Shown here piece after piece: positions 27,746-36,527 of a stretch of 64,000 bases of DNA. Location: assembly GCA_002418205.1 (NCBI GenBank), contig DIDP01000008.1, positions 135,934 to 199,933 on the forward strand, given 5' to 3'. The DNA is from Anaerolineales bacterium UBA5797 (GTDB lineage: Bacteria > Chloroflexota > Anaerolineae > Anaerolineales > Villigracilaceae). Numbering within the stretch: position 1 is the first letter of the stretch; the number at the start of each line of letters is the position of its first letter. The notes under the pieces are model-generated. The model worked only from the letters and a program-made list of their open reading frames with translations. It searched no databases and had not been told where the DNA came from. The translations under genes were made by a program, and so were the position numbers.

Positions 27746-28339
27746 ATGTTTCTCCGGATTCGCAATGCGTTCGGTTTGAGTTTGTTGTTAAGTCTGGTCA
27801 CTTCCGTCGCGGTCTTTGCCAAGGGAGGTTTCTCGTTCATCACGGTCAGCGGACCGCAACTGAAGGAGGCAGTCCGTGTTACTGACCCCGGGTTGACAAC
27901 CGATTTCTTCGCTTTCGCCAACTTCTACGAGGACAGGATCAAAGAACCGTCAAATCCCGGCGAAGCCTACGAGATCATGCGCTTTTACATCGATGACAAA
28001 CGTGAGATCGCCTTCGACCGTTTGCTGTACTATCCCGAAACCGGTTTTGTATTCTATGACGGCATCATCAACGGCGAATCTGAATATGACGACAAATGGT
28101 ATACAGCCAATTCGAAGATAAAGCCATTGTTTGAAGCCGCGCTTGCCGCGGAAATCCAATCGATCATGCCGGCGGAAAAGAATCAACCTGTTCTATCGGC
28201 GTCTCAACCCGGGAACACAGATACCCAATTCCAGCCTGCTGGCACTTTTACCCAATATTTGCCCATCCCTTTGATCGCGCTCACGATAGCGTTGGCGGTC
28301 CTGATTTTCTTATGGCGGCGCAGGCTTTCCACATCATGA
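27746..28339 (+). CDS. exported, C-terminally anchored protein of unknown function
   Basis: 197 residues from the ATG at 27746, which is preceded by the ideal site AAAGGAGG. A signal peptide (about residues 1-26, ending FAKGG region) is followed by a compact domain with FSFITVSGPQLKEAVRV and YEIMRFYIDDKREIAFDRLLYYP. Near the C-terminus is a second hydrophobic span (LIALTIALAVLIFLW, about 175-190) with RRRLSTS at the end, so both ends contact the membrane. It follows the sigma/anti-sigma pair and may belong to the same transcript; a strong terminator follows. Confidence 0.7.
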   Translation: MFLRIRNAFGLSLLLSLVTSVAVFAKGGFSFITVSGPQLKEAVRVTDPGLTTDFFAFANFYEDRIKEPSNPGEAYEIMRFYIDDKREIAFDRLLYYPETGFVFYDGIINGESEYDDKWYTANSKIKPLFEAALAAEIQSIMPAEKNQPVLSASQPGNTDTQFQPAGTFTQYLPIPLIALTIALAVLIFLWRRRLSTS

Positions 28340-28360
28340 ATTTCTTTGCGACCATCTTGC

Positions 28361-28394
28361 ACGGACAGTGATTGATTCACTGTCCGTTTTTGTT
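28361..28394 (+). terminator. terminator closing the sigma factor operon
   Basis: ACGGACAGTGA (28361-28371) pairs perfectly with TCACTGTCCGT (28377-28387), followed by TTTTTGTTT. Confidence 0.88.
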
Positions 28395-28426
28395 TAACGA
28401 TACAATCGTGAAAAAACGGAGGACAC

Positions 28427-29332
28427 ATGACCGACCCCGCTTCAACTCATGGACTTTGGGCTGATCTGTATCGCCCAAACATTTCCCTCTCCGACGCCGA
28501 TTTTTCCGTGATCGGCGTTCCCTATGATGGATCTGCCTCCTCGCGGAAAGGCGCCGCGCTCGGTCCCGAACGGATCCGTTTCTGGTCCACGCATCTGACA
28601 CCGTTCAGCGAGGATCGGACGAGGCTCAGGAACATGCGCATTGCGGACCTGGGCGACATCCCGGTTGAGAGTCAGGAATCAAGCTTTGACCTGATCCGGC
28701 AAAGGATTGCGGCACTGCCCAATATACCGATCATCCTCGGCGGCGATCATTCGATCAGCATCCCGGTTCTGCAGGCGCAGCGCGAGCGTTTTAAAGGACA
28801 GCGCCTCGGCTTGTTATGGGTGGATGCGCATCCCGATCTCTGTGATGTGTTCACGGATTCCAAACTCTCACATGCCTGCGTATTGCGTCGCGCGCTTGAT
28901 GCAGGATACGACCCCGGTGAGGTCTGCCTGGTGGGGCTGCGTTCGTGGGAGGACCAGGAGATCGACCTGATCGAGAACGGCGGACTCAATGTTTACACCG
29001 CGGCTGAGGTTGAAGAACGGGGGATGCATCGCATTGCCTCGGTTGTCCGCAGTAAGTTGAGCGATTGTGACGCCGTCCATATTTCACTGGACATCGACTG
29101 CCTCGACCCTGCCTTTGCACCAGGCACGGGCATACCTGATGCTGGCGGCTTGACCACCCGTGAAGTGATCGTGCTCCTCAAGGAATTGCAGGGATTGCCG
29201 CTCGTCGGTTTGGATCTGGTCGAGGTGGCGCCGCCGCTCGATCCCTCCGAGGCAACGGTCTTTGCGGCGCTGAAGATCATCATGGAATATATTGCGGTCA
29301 TTGCGCGCGAGAAACAAAAGCAAGGAGGTTAA
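28427..29332 (+). CDS. agmatinase/arginase family ureohydrolase
   Basis: 301 residues. The binuclear manganese site is complete: GGDHS, DAHPDLCD and SLDIDCLDP give the His and Asp ligands, and GTGIPDAGGLTTRE follows in the usual place. The enzyme should release urea, or formamide, from a guanidino-type substrate such as agmatine, arginine or formimidoylglutamate. The sequence alone does not settle which. The ammonia-lyase at 1031 makes formimidoylglutamate hydrolysis thinkable, but the genes are far apart. GGAGGACAC precedes the ATG; two acetyltransferase genes follow closely. Confidence 0.88.
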   Translation: MTDPASTHGLWADLYRPNISLSDADFSVIGVPYDGSASSRKGAALGPERIRFWSTHLTPFSEDRTRLRNMRIADLGDIPVESQESSFDLIRQRIAALPNIPIILGGDHSISIPVLQAQRERFKGQRLGLLWVDAHPDLCDVFTDSKLSHACVLRRALDAGYDPGEVCLVGLRSWEDQEIDLIENGGLNVYTAAEVEERGMHRIASVVRSKLSDCDAVHISLDIDCLDPAFAPGTGIPDAGGLTTREVIVLLKELQGLPLVGLDLVEVAPPLDPSEATVFAALKIIMEYIAVIAREKQKQGG

Positions 29333-29335
29333 TAC

Positions 29336-29641
29336 ATGGAAGTCAATTTGGATGAACTCGACGTAAAACAAAATCCGGACGAAAATCGTTTTGAAGCATG
29401 GATCGACAACAAACTCTCGAAACTGGATTACATTCAGGATGACAGGAACTTTGTGATCACTCATGTGGGGGTACATCCCGCTTTCAGGGGGCAGGGAGTG
29501 GCGGGGAAGATCACGCAGGTGGGGATCGAGTACGCCAAAAGGAACTCGCTGCGGGTTGTGCCCATGTGCTCCTATGCCGCGGCATATATCCGCAGGCATC
29601 CGGAATATGCGGAATTGACCAAACAACGCGCGGACGAATGA
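29336..29641 (+). CDS. small GNAT-like acetyltransferase (YjdJ/COG2388 type)
   Basis: 101 residues. The truncated GNAT core is seen as FVITHVGVHPAFRGQGVAGKITQVGIEYA (in parts, about residues 41-70), followed by LRVVPMCSYAAAYIRRHPEY, the typical C-terminal signature of the YjdJ-like family. It starts three bases after the ureohydrolase stop with AAGGAGG just upstream, and its stop overlaps the next ATG (ATGA), so three genes form one operon. Confidence 0.88.
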   Translation: MEVNLDELDVKQNPDENRFEAWIDNKLSKLDYIQDDRNFVITHVGVHPAFRGQGVAGKITQVGIEYAKRNSLRVVPMCSYAAAYIRRHPEYAELTKQRADE

Positions 29642-30099
29642 GCGAAGTCAGTTTTCGATTGGCACAACGCCAGGATCTGTCATCCATTGTCCGCATGCTG
29701 GCAGACGATGATCTGGGCAGTCAGCGCGAGCGATACGAAGATCCGCTGCCTGGATCATATTTTTCCGCGTTCGAGCAAATTGAGAATGACCCGAACCATG
29801 AATTGATCGTGGCTGAGTTGGATGGGGAGGTGGTCGGGACTTTGCATCTCATGTTCCTTCCATCCATCAGTTATCAGGGTGGCTTGCGGGCGCAAGTCGA
29901 GTCTGTGCGCGTAGACAGGAAGCATCAAAACCAGGGAATCGGCAGTGAAATGATGAAGTGGTCTGTTGAACGCGCCCGGGCGCGCGATGCGCATCTTGTT
30001 CAACTGACAACCCACAGGTCCCGCGAAGACGCGCACAGGTTCTATGAACGACTCGGATTCACAAAGTCACATTTGGGAATGAAGTTGAATCTCAAATGA
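29638..30099 (+). CDS. GNAT family N-acetyltransferase
   Basis: 153 residues from the ATG at 29638 that overlaps the previous stop by four bases. The acetyl-CoA loop RKHQNQGIGSEMM lies at about residues 98-110, after the strand AQVESVRVD, and the C-terminal AHRFYERLGFTKS is typical. Ends before a terminator. The substrate is unknown, although the neighbouring ureohydrolase hints at amine or polyamine chemistry. Confidence 0.88.
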   Translation: MSEVSFRLAQRQDLSSIVRMLADDDLGSQRERYEDPLPGSYFSAFEQIENDPNHELIVAELDGEVVGTLHLMFLPSISYQGGLRAQVESVRVDRKHQNQGIGSEMMKWSVERARARDAHLVQLTTHRSREDAHRFYERLGFTKSHLGMKLNLK

Positions 30100-30120
30100 T
30101 CCTTTTACGGTAAAGAGATA

Positions 30121-30149
30121 AACGCGCTCCTCATGGAACGCGTTTTCTT
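30121..30149 (+). terminator. terminator of the ureohydrolase-GNAT operon
   Basis: AACGCG (30121-30126) pairs with CGCGTT (30139-30144) and is followed by TTCTT. Confidence 0.6.
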
Positions 30150-30262
30150 ATCTGGCGGGGACCTGGCGGCAGGATTCGACATCGTCCCCTTCAGGGGAAT
30201 AGCATCCCCGGGGACCAGTGACCGAAAAACAAAACACGCCCTACACGGACGTGTTCGTTTCG

Positions 30263-30356
30263 TGGCGGGGAGGACAGGATTCGAACCTGCGACCGAGGAT
30301 TTCGCCCCGGTAACCGCTTAGCAGGCGGCCCCATTCGACCACTCTGGCACCTCCCC
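30263..30356 (-). tRNA. tRNA-Ser (anticodon GCT)
   Basis: On the minus strand, GGGGAGG opens the acceptor stem and pairs with CCTCCCC near the 3' end, followed by discriminator G and an encoded CCA. The anticodon loop CTGCTAA gives GCT. A long variable arm (TACCGGGGCGAAATCCTCGGT, split at the loop) and the T-loop GGTTCGAATCC are present, as expected for a class II serine tRNA. Reads AGC and AGU codons. Confidence 0.96.
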
Positions 30357-30434
30357 AATGATGTTTGAAGGTGCAAGGTTTACAGGTTGGCTTGTTCGTA
30401 ACTTTATACCTTCAACCTGGTAACCTGCAACCGA

Positions 30435-30522
30435 TGGCGGAGGGAGTGGGATTCGAACCCACGTTGGTGTGACCCAAACATGTTTTCAAGACATGCGCCT
30501 TCAGCCGCTCGGCCATCCCTCC
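30435..30522 (-). tRNA. tRNA-Ser (anticodon TGA)
   Basis: GGAGGGA at the 5' end pairs with TCCCTCC before discriminator G and an encoded CCA. The anticodon loop CTTGAAA gives TGA, and the D-arm GGCCGAGCGGC, a long variable arm and GGTTCGAATCC confirm a serine tRNA. It decodes UCN codons with U34 in the wobble position, the position modified by Elp3-type enzymes. Confidence 0.96.
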
Positions 30523-30630
30523 AAATCGATTCCGAATTCACCCGAGAGGCGGACGTCATTTTACCATAAGAAAGGCAAGGAAACAGTTCATTTGTGTAGA
30601 TTCATACAGTATGTAAAGAATGTTTTTTCT

Positions 30631-31695
30631 TTAACTCCCAAGTAGCCGAACGATTGTAGCTGCAGAATGGCCGTTGCCAAACAGTTCAGGCTGCCGGTCG
30701 GCGAGTGGAAAGGTATGCTTTAAACCACCCAATATTTTCTCGAGATCGATGCCTACCAACAGATTCCATCCGCTCTGGATAGTCTCCACCCATTCGGTCT
30801 CCGGGCGCAGTGTCAGGCAGGGAACGGCAAAAAAATACGCCTCCTTCTGGATTCCTCCCGAGTCGGTAAGGATCATCCGGGCATTCTGCTCTAGCATGAG
30901 CATGTCAAGATAATCCACTGGATCGATGAGAAACAAGTTCTTTTGAATAGAACTCTCAAGATCGTACTCTTTCAACTTCTGCAGGGTACGTGGATGGACC
31001 GGGAATACGATAGTTTCCTTGACAGCTTGCAGCACTGAAAGAATGGTCTTTAAAGCTGCAGGATCATCGGTATTGTAGGCGCGATGAATTGTGACTAGGA
31101 TGTAGCATCCCCTCTGCAGCCCCAGCTTTTTTACAATGTTTGACCGTTCCTTGGCTTTTTGCGAGAACATCAGGACAGCATCATACATTGGGTCGCCTAC
31201 TTCATGCACCCCTCTGGTCAAACCCTCCTTTGTAAGGTTTTCCACCGCTGTCTTGGTTGGGCATAGCAGTAGGTCCGCACAATGATCCGTCAGGATGCGA
31301 TTATGCTCCTCGGGCATCCTACGGTTATGTGAGCGCAGGCCGGCTTCAACATGGGCAAGTGGAATATGGATCTTCACTGCCGCCAAAGCACCTGCCAGTG
31401 TGGAATTTGTATCCCCATATACCACAACCCAATCCGGCTTTTCTGCAAGTAAAACTGCTTCGATCCCTTCCAGCATTCGTCCCGTCTGTGCCCCATGTTC
31501 TCCAGAGCGAACATCCAGATTGATATCCGGCGCGGGCAGACCGAGCCCTTCAAAAAAAACCTGCGACATGCCGTGGTCATAATGCTGGCCGGTATGCAAT
31601 AAGAATTCTGTATGCCCGGCCTTGCGCAAAGCTTTGCTTACCGGAGCGGCTTTGATAAATTGTGGACGGGCACCAACGACTGTGACTACTTTCAC
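30631..31695 (-). CDS. UDP-N-acetylglucosamine 2-epimerase family, WbpI-like
   Basis: 354 residues of the non-hydrolysing WecB/WbpI epimerase family. Signature segments are VVGARPQFIKAAPVSKAL at the N-terminus, LLHTGQHYDHGMSQVFFE, VYGDTNSTLAGALAA, HVEAGLRSHNRRMPEEHNR and LTDSGGIQKEAYFF. WecB itself converts UDP-GlcNAc to UDP-ManNAc. Because the three upstream genes match WbpB, WbpD and WbpE in order, I infer that this is the last step, 2-epimerisation of UDP-diacetamido-glucuronate to the manno form. The ATG overlaps the previous stop by four bases. Confidence 0.88.
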   Translation of the reverse strand: MKVVTVVGARPQFIKAAPVSKALRKAGHTEFLLHTGQHYDHGMSQVFFEGLGLPAPDINLDVRSGEHGAQTGRMLEGIEAVLLAEKPDWVVVYGDTNSTLAGALAAVKIHIPLAHVEAGLRSHNRRMPEEHNRILTDHCADLLLCPTKTAVENLTKEGLTRGVHEVGDPMYDAVLMFSQKAKERSNIVKKLGLQRGCYILVTIHRAYNTDDPAALKTILSVLQAVKETIVFPVHPRTLQKLKEYDLESSIQKNLFLIDPVDYLDMLMLEQNARMILTDSGGIQKEAYFFAVPCLTLRPETEWVETIQSGWNLLVGIDLEKILGGLKHTFPLADRQPELFGNGHSAATIVRLLGS

Positions 31696-32801
31696 GCCCG
31701 TACCTCTTCTAATATGCGCTGGATATGATCCGTGACAGAATCCAGTTGTGCCTCACTCATTTCAGGATAGAGAGGCAGGCTCAGAACTTGGCGGCTGGCC
31801 TGCTCGGCTGCAGGGAAATCCCCGGGCTGGTAGCCGAACTGGCGGCAAGGATCTGTCAGGTGAAGCGGCTGGGGATAATAAACTTCCGATGCGATGCCGT
31901 TACTCTTTAACCCGCTCTGGACTCGATCCCGCTCTGCAAATCGAACAGTGTACAGATGATAGACGTGCCTGACGTCTTCCATTTCCCGGGGCGTGACGAT
32001 CCGCATCTCAAAAAAACGCTCGTTGTACTGGGAAGCGAGCATACGCCGCCGAAGGTTCCATTCGTCCACATAGTGCAGTTTGACACACAAGATGGCCGCC
32101 TGCAGTTCGTCCAGGCGGCTGTTATAGCCAAGCATTTCGGGAAAATATTTTTTCCTCCACCCATGAGTTCGCAGAATGCGTACCTTGGCCGCCAGTTCAT
32201 CGTCATTGGTGATCACCATGCCGCCGTCGCCATAGCCGCCCAGGTTTTTGGTAGGGAAAAAACTGAGACAGCCAATATCGCCTAGGCTGGCTGTTTTCCT
32301 TTCCCGGTATTCAGCACCAAAGGCCTGGGCATTATCCTCGATGACTTTCAATCCATGCATGCGGGCGATATCGAGCAAGGTGGACATCTCCGCGGGATGA
32401 CCATATAAATGCACAGGGATGATGGCTTTCGTACTGGATGTGATCCTGTCGACAACTTGGGTCTCGTCCAAGCAATAGGTATCGGGCTTGATATCGACAA
32501 ACACGGGCCTAGCGCCTGTCAGCATTACCGCACCGGCGGTGGCAAAAAAACTGTAAGAGGGAACGATCACCTCGTCCCCAGGACCAATGTTTAGCGCCCG
32601 CAGAGCGATCACAAGCGCGTCGGTACCTGAGGCAACTCCGACTGCGTGTTTGGCTCCCAGGTAGGTCCCGACCTCGTGCTCCAATAAAGTGACATTAGAC
32701 CCCAGGATGAAATGTCCGTCTTCGAGAACCTGATGAATAGCAGCGTCGATTTCAGATTGAATAGAACGATACTGGGCAACCAAATCAACGAGTGGAATCA
32801 T
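31692..32801 (-). CDS. DegT/DnrJ/EryC1/StrS aminotransferase, WbpE-like
   Basis: 369 residues of the sugar aminotransferase family. GVASGTDALVIALRAL, DIKPDTYCLDETQV, the PLP-binding lysine in LSFFPTKNLGGYGDGGMV (Lys about residue 184) and HGWRKKYFPEMLGYNSRLDELQAAIL are all present. In the WbpB-D-E-I pathway this enzyme puts an amino group on C3 of the UDP-3-keto sugar, using glutamate. It overlaps both neighbours by four bases, showing strong translational coupling. Confidence 0.92.
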   Translation of the reverse strand: MIPLVDLVAQYRSIQSEIDAAIHQVLEDGHFILGSNVTLLEHEVGTYLGAKHAVGVASGTDALVIALRALNIGPGDEVIVPSYSFFATAGAVMLTGARPVFVDIKPDTYCLDETQVVDRITSSTKAIIPVHLYGHPAEMSTLLDIARMHGLKVIEDNAQAFGAEYRERKTASLGDIGCLSFFPTKNLGGYGDGGMVITNDDELAAKVRILRTHGWRKKYFPEMLGYNSRLDELQAAILCVKLHYVDEWNLRRRMLASQYNERFFEMRIVTPREMEDVRHVYHLYTVRFAERDRVQSGLKSNGIASEVYYPQPLHLTDPCRQFGYQPGDFPAAEQASRQVLSLPLYPEMSEAQLDSVTDHIQRILEEVRA

Positions 32802-33391
32802 GTAGTCTCTCCTAGGAGCGAGACAGTTGCCCCGTTCTTTTTATATTGCTGTCCGCAAGCCTCACAGCTGGCGATACCGGATCCTTCATCCCGAGAAAAG
32901 CTCAACTCGATTCCGCACTGACATATCCAGCCCTTGATGCGGGCCGGGTTACCGTAGACCAGGGCATAATTCGGAACGTCGCGTGTGACGACCGCCCCGG
33001 CCCCAATAAAACAATAACGACCCAGTGTTATACCGCACAGGATAGTCGCATTCGCGCCAATGCTAGCCCCCTTCTTGACCAAAGTGGTCTTGTATTCATT
33101 CTTTCGATTTACATGACTGCGTGGGTTGACTACATTAGTGAAAACCATGGACGGACCCAGAAACACATCATCTTCCACGATTACGCCGGTATACAGCGAG
33201 ACATTGTTCTGAATTTTCACATTGTTACCAATCTGCACATCGGCGGCAACAAAAACATTTTGCCCGATGATGCAGCGTTCGCCAATCCTGGCATTGGACA
33301 TTACGTGGCAGAAGTGCCAGATGCGGGTGCCTGCCCCTACCCGGGCGTCTTTATCCACATAACTGGAAGCATGCACAAAGGGTTCAGTCAT
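32798..33391 (-). CDS. hexapeptide-repeat N-acetyltransferase, WbpD-like, with Cys-rich tail
   Basis: 197 residues from the ATG at 33391, which overlaps the upstream stop by eight bases; a longer frame to 33433 is less likely. Repeated hexapeptide turns (SYVDKDARVGAGTRIWHF, CIIGQNVFVAADVQIGNNV, VSLYTGVIVEDDVFLG) form a left-handed beta-helix, and GRYCFIGAGAVVTRDVPNYALVYGNPARIKGW is the family's C-terminal core. WbpD-type enzymes acetylate the 3-amino group of the UDP-sugar. After the core comes an extra segment with CQCG and CEAC, a possible zinc ribbon of about 45 residues. Confidence 0.9.
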   Translation of the reverse strand: MTEPFVHASSYVDKDARVGAGTRIWHFCHVMSNARIGERCIIGQNVFVAADVQIGNNVKIQNNVSLYTGVIVEDDVFLGPSMVFTNVVNPRSHVNRKNEYKTTLVKKGASIGANATILCGITLGRYCFIGAGAVVTRDVPNYALVYGNPARIKGWICQCGIELSFSRDEGSGIASCEACGQQYKKNGATVSLLGETT

Positions 33392-34382
33392 GGATGCTCT
33401 TGAGTTTTTCTGCTGCTGGGTGGAATCTGCCAATTCCGGATCGAAGAATCGGATGAGCTAAAGTGTCCAAAGGCGAAATCGCTGCAGCGCGGATATCGTG
33501 GGTCAAAATGATGGAAGGTCGCGCCTCCTCGATCCGAAACCCCCGACCGGCGAGAGTCTCTTCATAGACACGCGTATGCAAATCCGCGAACCCTCCGGAA
33601 AATTCCACTTCCTTTCCGTCCACGGTGATCGAGCGATACGTGTTACTTCCCTTGGGAGCTTGTACCATCGCCAGGTCATCAGGATCCACGGAAAGGAACC
33701 AGCTGACCCGGGCACGCTGCAATTCAACGAAACCTGACATCCGATATGCATCAGAGTGGTATAAACGAATATCTTCGGCGACTCCAAACAACCATATGAG
33801 TAGATCGAAAAAGTGGATGCCGATATTGGTTGCCACACCGCCGGATTTTTCTACCTGCCCCTTCCATGAGCTTTGATACCAGTTGCCTCTTCCTGTTATA
33901 TAGGTCAGCATCACCTCATGCTGCCTGACCTGCTCCAAAGCCAGGCTCTGCTTTAGCCGAATCAGCTCAGGATGGACACGTAATTGCAGCACCGTATGGA
34001 TGCGATGACCGGTTTCCTGTTCCAGATCCTGCAAGGCATCCAGGTTCCAGGGGTTGATCACCAACGGCTTTTCACAAATCACATCCGCCCCCAGCCGTAA
34101 TCCCAGGCGACAATGCGCATCGTGAAGATAATTGGGTGAGCAGACAGTGAGATAGTCCAAGCGTTCGTCCACCGGACCGCGGCGCAACTTTTCCAGATGG
34201 CGGTCGAACCTTTCGATCTCTGTGAAGAATTTTATGTTGAAGTCGTATTGGTCCAATACCCCGACAGAGTCCTTGGGATCCACTGCGGCGATCAGCCGGT
34301 TCCCGGTATGTTGTATCGCTTTAAGATGCCGAGGGGCAATATAGCCCCCGGCGCCGACAATTGCAAAATTCTTTGATTTCAT
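33384..34382 (-). CDS. Gfo/Idh/MocA family oxidoreductase, WbpB-like
   Basis: 332 residues. The NAD-binding motif IVGAGGYIAPRHLKAI starts at residue 8, and CEKPLVINPWN carries the conserved EKP lysine. GVATNIGIHFFDLLIWLFG gives the active-site His. In the Wbp pathway this enzyme oxidises C3 of UDP-GlcNAc-uronate to the ketone with recycling of its bound NAD. It is the first gene of a four-gene operon B-D-E-I in reaction order. The UDP-GlcNAc 6-dehydrogenase WbpA is not in the window. Confidence 0.9.
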   Translation of the reverse strand: MKSKNFAIVGAGGYIAPRHLKAIQHTGNRLIAAVDPKDSVGVLDQYDFNIKFFTEIERFDRHLEKLRRGPVDERLDYLTVCSPNYLHDAHCRLGLRLGADVICEKPLVINPWNLDALQDLEQETGHRIHTVLQLRVHPELIRLKQSLALEQVRQHEVMLTYITGRGNWYQSSWKGQVEKSGGVATNIGIHFFDLLIWLFGVAEDIRLYHSDAYRMSGFVELQRARVSWFLSVDPDDLAMVQAPKGSNTYRSITVDGKEVEFSGGFADLHTRVYEETLAGRGFRIEEARPSIILTHDIRAAAISPLDTLAHPILRSGIGRFHPAAEKLKSIHD

Positions 34383-34475
34383 GATATCACCGAGTTCCGA
34401 TTATAACCGGGAGTGCGTAGTAGAGTCGGATTCGTGCGTGCTCATAATCGTTGATATAATGCATCAATTTGTTTT

Positions 34476-36509
34476 TTGACAAATATGCTCAGGCTGTACA
34501 ACATGGATATGAGTATTCAAAACATCGAAGCGGATAAAGATGATGGACTGATTCCCATCTGGGTAAAACTCGCGGCAACAATTTCCGCGCTAAGCACCGG
34601 AGCCATCTTTGTCCTTGCATTGTTAAGTGCCCAGGAGGCGCTTTTTGGCATCCCGACCGGGCTGATCTCTGCGCTTTCCTTTGGGTCCATGTTGTTTTCA
34701 TTTGCTGTCGTAGCCGTTTTTTGGTTCTTTCCCAATCATCCGTTCCCCATCTTCATTTACTGGCTGATCAGGTTTTTCAGGGAGCTGCTCTGTGTATTTG
34801 CTCTACTGGGGATCGTTACGCTACTAACGGTCCGGATTCCACTAGCTTCCCTGCGCGGAGGCATTCCTTTTATCGATTTGCTTCTTTTATTTTTTGTGGG
34901 CTTATTTCTTCAACCTGTAAAACTGGATCATTTCCCGCTTCCCTGGATGGAGCACTTTTTTATTTTCTGGAAAAAGGCGGTTCAAAAAATAAATTCGGTC
35001 CCGGCCTGGATCCCGGGGATCATCGTTGCATTTCTTCCAATTGTGATCATTTGCTTGGTAATCTACCTGGGATTGGGTGCGCGCCTGTCGGACTATGGTC
35101 CCAAGTCCTTTTGGAATGATGAGTTAAGTTATTGGATTTGGCTCCGGTCTTTTAGCCAGGCGGGTTTTAATTCCGGTTACAATGCCCCCAATGAATTGCT
35201 GGCCCGTGCTCCATTCAATCATTATGGGGAAGGCAGTCCCCTCTATATTTACCTGTACGGTGCAATCGCTCAACTGACAGGCTGGCTTCCGCAGCTTCCC
35301 CTTCTCATCAATTTTGTGATTCTTGTCCTAGCGATCTTTTGTTTTGTTCACACTACCGGACTTGATTCCGTACAGATTATCTTTGTAGGTCTCGTCGCCG
35401 TCTTGATCTGGCCTATTTTGTTGTATCTCCCCATGACCACCCATGAGACATTAAATCAGGCAATTGGGTTTATCCTCGCAATCATATTTTTTCGCTTTCT
35501 TACCAACCGTGAAAAGGTCAGGCTGCCTGCACGCATCCTTTTTGTTTTCTTGGTTTTTCTGGCAGCCCTGTTCCGTTTATCGTGGGGATTGTTTCTCGTG
35601 CCGGTTCTGTTTTATTCCCTGAATGGTAGACTTCTCCGCCGCGTTCTTTTGTCAGTTGTTCTGGGAGTGGGCCTCTACATTTTGGCGGTTCTGATCACGA
35701 ACTACCTTGTTCCACCCGTTAACAACTCGATCTTTCAGAATTTACATGGCAGTCTCACTGATGGCCCTCGAGTCTTGATTGACTACATAGCCTTCCAGCT
35801 CAAGCGGATGTTCAAGTTCAAGCAGTTGAATCCGAATATCGCCATCATGCTCCAAATCCTGATCATCTTGGGCTGGAACATGAGCCGAGTGATCCGAATG
35901 ATAAGGTCAAGGCTTTCGGCCGAATCCATTTTAGGATCCCGGGCTGTGTTGGACATGTATAATGTTGTTTCCCTGACAGCCGCCGGCTTCCTGTTTTACA
36001 TCCAGGAAGCTTTTTATCGCACATTTACCCCATCCTTATTAATTGTGTATTTGCTGCAGGCGGCAAAAAAAGATTACCGAATGCTTCTATCACTGCTGGC
36101 GATCAATATCGTATTTTTCCATTCTTATATGAGCTTCTATGCCCACACGGGGGACGCCGCCATCATCAAGGCAGATTTTGCTAACGGGTCTTTAGAGGAC
36201 GCGCAAGTGCAGGCAGAGATTGCAAAGTGGATCACCTTCAATGAAACCAACCAAAATCCATGGTGCAACACTTTGCTTATTCCATTACATTTTTATGATC
36301 ATCGATTGACCATGATTCCTCCCGGAATCGGCATTTCTTATATTTTAGACGCGGATAATATGCAGACACCTGTAAAATCGAAGTACCTGTTGATGAACCG
36401 GGAAGCACGCGATTTGTTGGGTGACCGCCTGCATACGAGACTTTTAGGCTCCTTCTCCATTGGAAATCTCTACTATAACCTGGATTCAGGTTGTAAGTTG
36501 ACTCAATAA
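34476..36509 (+). CDS. polytopic membrane protein, GT-C glycosyltransferase-like
   Basis: Up to 677 residues; the exact start is uncertain (TTG at 34476, or ATGs at 34485, 34503 and 34509), and no clear ribosome site is seen. A TATAAT box lies at 34455-34460. There are roughly a dozen hydrophobic spans. After the first few spans an outer loop reads SFWNDELSYWIWLRSF, with the acidic pair typical of GT-C glycosyltransferases, then GEGSPLYIYLYGAIAQLTG. A C-terminal soluble stretch (last 120 residues or so) contains WITFNETNQNPWCNT. It probably moves sugars from a lipid carrier; the acceptor is unknown. Confidence 0.65.
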   Translation: MTNMLRLYNMDMSIQNIEADKDDGLIPIWVKLAATISALSTGAIFVLALLSAQEALFGIPTGLISALSFGSMLFSFAVVAVFWFFPNHPFPIFIYWLIRFFRELLCVFALLGIVTLLTVRIPLASLRGGIPFIDLLLLFFVGLFLQPVKLDHFPLPWMEHFFIFWKKAVQKINSVPAWIPGIIVAFLPIVIICLVIYLGLGARLSDYGPKSFWNDELSYWIWLRSFSQAGFNSGYNAPNELLARAPFNHYGEGSPLYIYLYGAIAQLTGWLPQLPLLINFVILVLAIFCFVHTTGLDSVQIIFVGLVAVLIWPILLYLPMTTHETLNQAIGFILAIIFFRFLTNREKVRLPARILFVFLVFLAALFRLSWGLFLVPVLFYSLNGRLLRRVLLSVVLGVGLYILAVLITNYLVPPVNNSIFQNLHGSLTDGPRVLIDYIAFQLKRMFKFKQLNPNIAIMLQILIILGWNMSRVIRMIRSRLSAESILGSRAVLDMYNVVSLTAAGFLFYIQEAFYRTFTPSLLIVYLLQAAKKDYRMLLSLLAINIVFFHSYMSFYAHTGDAAIIKADFANGSLEDAQVQAEIAKWITFNETNQNPWCNTLLIPLHFYDHRLTMIPPGIGISYILDADNMQTPVKSKYLLMNREARDLLGDRLHTRLLGSFSIGNLYYNLDSGCKLTQ

Positions 36510-36527
36510 ACATTGCAAAGGTGCGTT

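Noticed and set aside
30263..30522. tRNA-Ser genes as attachment site of an integrated island
   Set aside because: No integrase gene and no duplicated tRNA 3' end could be found beside the sugar gene region.
34476..36509. O-antigen polymerase (Wzy) or ligase as identity of the membrane protein
   Set aside because: The first outer loop with an acidic pair and the large size fit GT-C enzymes better, and no Wzy motif was recognised; the call was left general.
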